DNA of 60,874 nucleotides from Hyphomicrobiales bacterium (GTDB lineage Bacteria > Pseudomonadota > Alphaproteobacteria > Rhizobiales > Xanthobacteraceae). The DNA lies in NCBI GenBank assembly GCA_021730985.1, contig JAKFYI010000023.1, positions 1-60,874 of the forward strand, read 5' to 3'. A model generated the notes under the pieces. It made no database searches, was not told where the DNA came from, and saw only the letters and a program-made list of their open reading frames with translations. The position numbers were made by a program, and so were the translations under genes. This document shows, piece by piece, positions 55,097 to 60,874 of the stretch; positions within the stretch are counted from its first letter, which is position 1; the number at the start of each line of letters is the position of its first letter.

Positions 55097-56248
55097 TCAG
55101 GCCGGGCTGCGGACCATATAGGCGTCGCGGCTCGCCAGCATTTCCGCGCGCGGACGCTCCCGCGTCAAGGCCAGCAGCATGCCCATGCCGTAGGCCAGCG
55201 AAATCATCGACGAGCCGCCGTAGGAGATGAACGGCAGCGTCATGCCCTTGGCCGGCATCAGATGCAGGTTGACCGCCATATTGATGGCCGACTGCAGCCC
55301 GAACAGGATCGCCAGGCCCGCGACCGCGAAGCGGATGAACGGGTCTTCGCTGACCAATGCGTGGCGCAGCGACCGGATCACGATGAAGGCGAATAGCCCG
55401 AGCAGCGCAAGACACAGCACGATGCCGAACTCCTCGCCCGCCACCGCGAACACGAAGTCGGTGTGACCCTCGGGCAGCACGCGCTTGAGCGTGCCCTCGC
55501 CCGGGCCCAAGCCCAGCCAGCCGCCGCGCACGAAAGATTCCATCGCGTAGTCGATGTTGAAAGTGTCGCCCGACGACGGATCGAGGAAGCGTTGGATGCG
55601 GCGCGTGACATGCGGAACGGTGAAGTAGGCGCCCGCCAGTCCGGCGGCGGCGATGCCACCAAGCCCCGCGACCCAGATCAGCCGCATCCCGGCCATAAAG
55701 AACAGCGCGCCCCAGACCAGCGCGACCAGCATGGTCTGGCCGAAGTCCGGTTGCAGCACCAGCAGCGCAACCACGGTGATCAGCAGGGCCAGCGCCGCGG
55801 TGTTGGCCGGCATTTCCGGACGCCGCGCCGATTCGCCGAACAGCCAGGCGATCAGGATTACGAACGCCGGCTTGAGGAATTCCGACGGCTGCACGTTAAT
55901 GCCGAAGATCACCAGCCAGCGCCGCGCGCCCTTGATCTCAGCGCCGAAGAATGGCGTCACCGCCACCAGAAGCAGGCTCGCCAGAAATACGACCAGCGCG
56001 GCGCGCCGGATGTAGCGCGGCGACAGCAGCGACGTAACGAGCAGCACGGCAACCGCGGGAACCAGGAACATTACCTGCCGGTTCACGAAATGAAATGCGT
56101 CGAGGTTGAGCCTCGCCGCCACCGGCGGGCTCGCCGCGAGGCAGAGCACGATGCCGGCCAGCATCAGCGCGGCCAGCGCACCCAGCATCAGGCGGTCGAC
56201 CGTCCACCACCAGTTGCCGAAAGGCGTGCGTTGCGCGCGCGAAACCAT
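55097..56248 (-). CDS. ftsW: FtsW, SEDS-family septal transglycosylase
   Basis: The 383-residue protein has about ten transmembrane helices and SEDS signatures: GAEIKGARRWLVIFGINVQP near 105 and QPSEFLKPAFVILIAWLF, then KRVLPEGHTDFVFAVAGEEFG, SAINMAVNLHLMPAKGMTLPFISYGGSSM near 330. FtsW polymerises glycan at the septum with FtsI. It follows murD after a 76-base gap, which might carry an internal promoter. Confidence 0.96.
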   Translation of the reverse strand: MVSRAQRTPFGNWWWTVDRLMLGALAALMLAGIVLCLAASPPVAARLNLDAFHFVNRQVMFLVPAVAVLLVTSLLSPRYIRRAALVVFLASLLLVAVTPFFGAEIKGARRWLVIFGINVQPSEFLKPAFVILIAWLFGESARRPEMPANTAALALLITVVALLVLQPDFGQTMLVALVWGALFFMAGMRLIWVAGLGGIAAAGLAGAYFTVPHVTRRIQRFLDPSSGDTFNIDYAMESFVRGGWLGLGPGEGTLKRVLPEGHTDFVFAVAGEEFGIVLCLALLGLFAFIVIRSLRHALVSEDPFIRFAVAGLAILFGLQSAINMAVNLHLMPAKGMTLPFISYGGSSMISLAYGMGMLLALTRERPRAEMLASRDAYMVRSPA

Positions 56249-56324
56249 GACCGTCCCCGACGGATATCCCCGCCCTGGTGTGGCCCAGGCATGGTTTCCA
56301 AGCTGTTAAGATTTGCCCGGCGGA

Positions 56325-57724
<1,400 letters not shown>

Positions 57725-57728
<4 letters not shown>

Positions 57729-58807
57729 CGCAGCTTGAGCGTCGCGAGCCCGGCGAGCGCCAGCACCACGGAAATGATCCAGAACCGGATCACGATCTGC
57801 GGCTCGGTCCAGCCGAGCTGCTCGAAATGGTGATGCAGCGGCGCCATCCGGAACACGCGCTTGCCGGTCAGCTTGAACGACACCACCTGCACGATCACCG
57901 ACACCGCTTCGAGCACGAACAGGCCGCCGATGATGGCGAGCGCGATCTCGTGTTTGACAGCCACCGCGACCGAGCCGATCAGCCCGCCGAGCGCAAGCGA
58001 GCCGGTGTCGCCCATGAAGATCGATGCGGGCGGCGCGTTGAACCACAGAAAGCCCAGGCCCGCCCCGATCACCGCGCCGCATATCACCGCAAGCTCGCCG
58101 GTGCCGGGCACGTAATGGATCTGAAGGTAGTCCGCAAACACCGCGTTGCCGGCAAGATACGAAATGCCGACGAACGCCGCAGCCGCGATCATCACCGGGC
58201 CGATGGCGAGGCCGTCGAGGCCGTCGGTCAGGTTCACCGCGTTGCCCGCGCCGACGATGATGAAGGTGCCGAAGATCAGGTAGAACCAGCCCAGATTGAA
58301 GATCATGTCCTTGAACAGCGGGAACGCCAGCGAGGTGGCGAACTGCGGCCGTCCGAGATTGGCCAGCGCCACGCAGGCGCAGATCGCAATTGCGCCTTCG
58401 ACCGAAAGGCGAAGCGCGCCGCCAAATCCCGTCGTGGTCTGCTTCGTTATCTTCAGATAGTCGTCGTAGAAACCGACCATGCCGAAACCGAGCGTCACCG
58501 CGAGCACGATCCAGACATACGGGTTGCGCGGGTTGGCCCACAGCGCGGTGGCGACCACGATGCCGAGCAGGATGATCAGCCCGCCCATGGTGGGCGTGCC
58601 GGCCTTCACGAAATGCGATTTCGGCCCGTCGGTGCGGATCGGCTGACCCTTGCCTTGGCGGGAGCGCAGGCTGTCGATGATCCAGGGCCCGAACAGGAAC
58701 ACGAACACCATCGCGGTCAGCATCGCACCGCCGGTTCGCACCGTGAGGTAGCGGAACACGTTGAAGAACGACAGCGTGCTGGAGAGATCGGCGAGCCAAT
58801 AGAGCAT
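57725..58807 (-). CDS. mraY: MraY, phospho-MurNAc-pentapeptide translocase
   Basis: The 360-residue inner-membrane enzyme has ten predicted helices and MraY signatures: [55 protein letters not shown] and [19 protein letters not shown], with the [20 protein letters not shown] end. It moves phospho-MurNAc-pentapeptide to undecaprenyl phosphate, making lipid I. It lies four bases after murF. Confidence 0.98.
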
Positions 58808-58811
58808 CGAT

Positions 58812-60248
58812 TCAACCTCGTGCGGACGCTGCAGCGTCGGGGCGGGAAAACTGACGGGTCAGCGACTTCACGATCGGGCCCATCTTCGAACCCAGCGAGC
58901 CTTTGATCATGACCGCGTCGCCCGCCCGCACCGCGCCAAGCAATTCGGCTTCGAGCGCCGCGGACGTCTCCGCATAGCCGCCCCGGCGGTCCGAGGGAAG
59001 GGCTTCCCACAGCGAGCGCATCAGCGGCCCCGAACAGAACACCAGATCGACGGCGTTCTTGACCACCGCATCTTTCAGGCCTCGATGCAGTTTCGGCCCG
59101 TCGGGCCCAAGCTCAAGCATGTCGCCGAGCACGGCAATGCGCCGGCCCCGCGCGCCGATTTCGGCCTGCCCGAGCAGCGCCAATGCTGCGCGCATCGAGG
59201 CCGGATTGGCGTTGTAGCTCTCGTCGATGAGCGTGGCGCTGCCGCCCGACATGTCGAGCATCATGCGGGCGCCGCGTCCGGTCGCGGGCGCCAGATCGGC
59301 CAGCGCGAGGGCTGCCAGCGCCAGATCGGCGCCGGCAAGCTTCGCCGCAGCCAGCACCGCCAGCGAATTGAGAATGAGGTGAAGGCCCGGCGCGCCGAGC
59401 TTGTAGGTGACGTCGTCGCCGAGGATGCGCGCCTGCACCGTCGAGGAATCCGCCTGCAGAGCGTATTTGATGAGCCGCGCCTGCGCGTCCTTGTGCTCGC
59501 CGAACGGCACGACGTTCGCAACGCCTGCGCTCTTCGCCGCGCTGGCCAGGCGCGCGAACTGTCCGTTGTCGCGGTTGATCACCGCCGCCCCGCCCGGCTC
59601 CACGCCCTCGAAAATCTCCGCCTTGGCGTCGGCGATCTTCTCCACCGTGCCGAAAAACTCCAGGTGCACCGGCTCGACTGTGGTGACGATGGCGGCGTGC
59701 GGCCGCACCAGCCGGGCGAGCGGCGAAATCTCGCCGGCGTGATTCATTCCCAATTCGAGCACGGCGAAGCGCGCGGTGTCGGGGCAGCGCGCCAGCGACA
59801 GCGGCGCACCCCAATGATTGTTGTAGGACGCAGCCGACGCATGGGTCTCGCCGCAACGCGACAGCGCGAGCCGCAGCGCCTCTTTCGAGCTGGTCTTGCC
59901 GACCGAACCGGTGACGCCGATGAACTTTGCACTGCTGCGTGCGCGCGCCGCGCGCGCCAGTTGCCGCAGCGATTCAAGCACGTCCGGCACGACGAGCAGC
60001 GGCGCGCCCTTCGGCATGCCACCTTCGCGGCCTTGTGCGATCACGGCAACGCCGGCACCGGCCTTCAGCGCCGCCGGCACGAATTCGTGGCCGTCGCGGA
60101 CGTCGGCGAGGGCAAAGAACGCATCGCCCGCGCCCAGGGACCGGCTGTCGATGGAAAGACCGCCGACGCGATCCGGCAGCGCGCCTTCCCGGCGCGCGCC
60201 CATCGCGGCAGCCATTGCTTCGACAGTCCAAAGCACCTTGCTGCTCAC
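58812..60248 (-). CDS. murF: MurF, UDP-MurNAc-tripeptide--D-Ala-D-Ala ligase
   Basis: The 478-residue enzyme has [20 protein letters not shown] in the N-terminal domain, [19 protein letters not shown] near 110 for [23 protein letters not shown], and [20 protein letters not shown] in the core. It adds the dipeptide made by Ddl to UDP-MurNAc-tripeptide. Its ATG overlaps the murE stop by ATGA (60245-60248). Confidence 0.97.
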   Translation of the reverse strand: MSSKVLWTVEAMAAAMGARREGALPDRVGGLSIDSRSLGAGDAFFALADVRDGHEFVPAALKAGAGVAVIAQGREGGMPKGAPLLVVPDVLESLRQLARAARARSSAKFIGVTGSVGKTSSKEALRLALSRCGETHASAASYNNHWGAPLSLARCPDTARFAVLELGMNHAGEISPLARLVRPHAAIVTTVEPVHLEFFGTVEKIADAKAEIFEGVEPGGAAVINRDNGQFARLASAAKSAGVANVVPFGEHKDAQARLIKYALQADSSTVQARILGDDVTYKLGAPGLHLILNSLAVLAAAKLAGADLALAALALADLAPATGRGARMMLDMSGGSATLIDESYNANPASMRAALALLGQAEIGARGRRIAVLGDMLELGPDGPKLHRGLKDAVVKNAVDLVFCSGPLMRSLWEALPSDRRGGYAETSAALEAELLGAVRAGDAVMIKGSLGSKMGPIVKSLTRQFSRPDAAASARG

Positions 60249-60874
60249 GCAACCTCCTTGAGAGCCGCTTCAGCCGCCTCGTGGTCGCTGAACGGCAACG
60301 TGAGATCGCCGACGATCTGGCCGGTTTCGTGACCCTTGCCCGCGATCAGCAGCACGTCACCCGATTTCAGCGACACGATACTGGATCGAATGGCCTCGCC
60401 GCGGTCGCCGATTTCGACGACGTGCTTCACGCCGCCCGCACCCGCCATGATCGAAGCGCGTATCGCCGCTGGATTTTCGCTGCGCGGGTTGTCGTCGGTG
60501 ACGATGACGCGGTCGGCATCGCGCGCGGCGATGGTGCCCATCTCCGCGCGCTTGCCCTTGTCGCGGTCACCGCCGCAGCCAAACACCACGACCAGTTCGC
60601 GCTTCGCATAAGGCCGAAGCGCGGCGATCGCCTTGTCCAGTGCGTCGGGCTTGTGCGCGTAGTCGACGAAGATCGGAGCGCCATTGCGCTCGCCTATGAA
60701 ATCGAGCCGCCCCTTGGCGCCCTTGAGCGAGCCAAGCGCCGCGAACACCGCGCCCGGCGCGCCGCCGGTCGCGATGACAAGGCCCGCGGCGACCAGCGCA
60801 TTCTCGACCTGGAACGCGCCGACCAGCGGCAGCATGATCGAATGCCGCTTGCCCGCATGCTCCACGGTCAGCCG
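60245..60874 (-). CDS. murE: MurE, C-terminal part (window edge)
   Basis: Only the C-terminal 209 or so residues are in the window; the start lies beyond the right edge. Visible parts are [20 protein letters not shown], then [40 protein letters not shown] and the DNPRSENP motif, which selects meso-diaminopimelate as the added amino acid, as in Gram-negative bacteria. Its end overlaps murF by ATGA. Confidence 0.96.
   Translation of the reverse strand, partial: RLTVEHAGKRHSIMLPLVGAFQVENALVAAGLVIATGGAPGAVFAALGSLKGAKGRLDFIGERNGAPIFVDYAHKPDALDKAIAALRPYAKRELVVVFGCGGDRDKGKRAEMGTIAARDADRVIVTDDNPRSENPAAIRASIMAGAGGVKHVVEIGDRGEAIRSSIVSLKSGDVLLIAGKGHETGQIVGDLTLPFSDHEAAEAALKEVA

Overview
The window looks like a chromosomal segment of a GC-rich alphaproteobacterium of the order Hyphomicrobiales, probably near Bradyrhizobium/Rhodopseudomonas or related Xanthobacteraceae. 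Evidence: a circularly permuted, two-piece type ssrA encoding the tag ANDNYAPVAQAA, an alpha-type SspB, CtrA-type TTAA-N7-TTAA boxes, a dcw cell-wall cluster running murE to ftsZ and on to lpxC, bamD, recN and ligA, many orphan periplasmic substrate-binding proteins, and palindromic intergenic repeats of the kind common in Bradyrhizobium relatives. The assignment rests on gene content and signatures, not on a database search.

Layout. 1-8.7 kb is housekeeping: the tmRNA coding piece followed by its proteolytic adaptor gene sspB, then fumC, a DUF4169/ribbon-helix-helix pair, a large AsmA protein, an FAD-linked oxidase and a thioesterase. 8.7-10 kb is a small accessory islet: a decayed IS1595-type transposase, an orphan merF plus GDCCVxC mercury-linked pair, and a hypothetical gene. 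10-17 kb holds a VOC protein, a secreted protein, a DUF3095 cyclase-like protein and a four-gene run (Vgb-like propeller, dienelactone hydrolase, Bug receptor, GMC oxidoreductase) that looks catabolic. 17-23 kb holds a secreted protein with a CHASE2 adenylate cyclase, and uvrD, which carries a palindromic repeat inserted in frame. 23-36.6 kb is mixed: an orphan DegT-type aminotransferase, several small proteins (three found only by their strong Shine-Dalgarno sites), a VYQAP-repeat secreted protein, a GlcG/HbpS heme-binding protein, prmA, pepP with an MFS pump, a large palindromic repeat element and two orphan solute receptors.

36.7-60.9 kb is transcribed entirely leftward and is the division and cell-envelope block. 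In transcription order: murE(partial)-murF-mraY-murD-ftsW-murG-murC-[addiction module]-murB-[FAD monooxygenase]-ddl-ftsQ-ftsA-ftsZ-lpxC-bamD-recN-[FAD monooxygenase]-ligA. The Mur enzymes, MraY, MurG and Ddl make lipid II; FtsW, Q, A and Z build the divisome; LpxC and BamD serve outer-membrane assembly. Many junctions are ATGA overlaps, indicating translational coupling.

The most unusual points are an antitoxin plus amber-interrupted ParE/RelE-like toxin wedged between murC and murB, with the toxin frame running into the murB start codon; an aromatic-hydroxylase-like gene coupled to ddl; a palindromic repeat spliced in frame into UvrD; and a CtrA-box-led candidate small RNA beside ligA. I found no CRISPR array, prophage, rRNA or tRNA, and no convincing wholly new multi-gene system.
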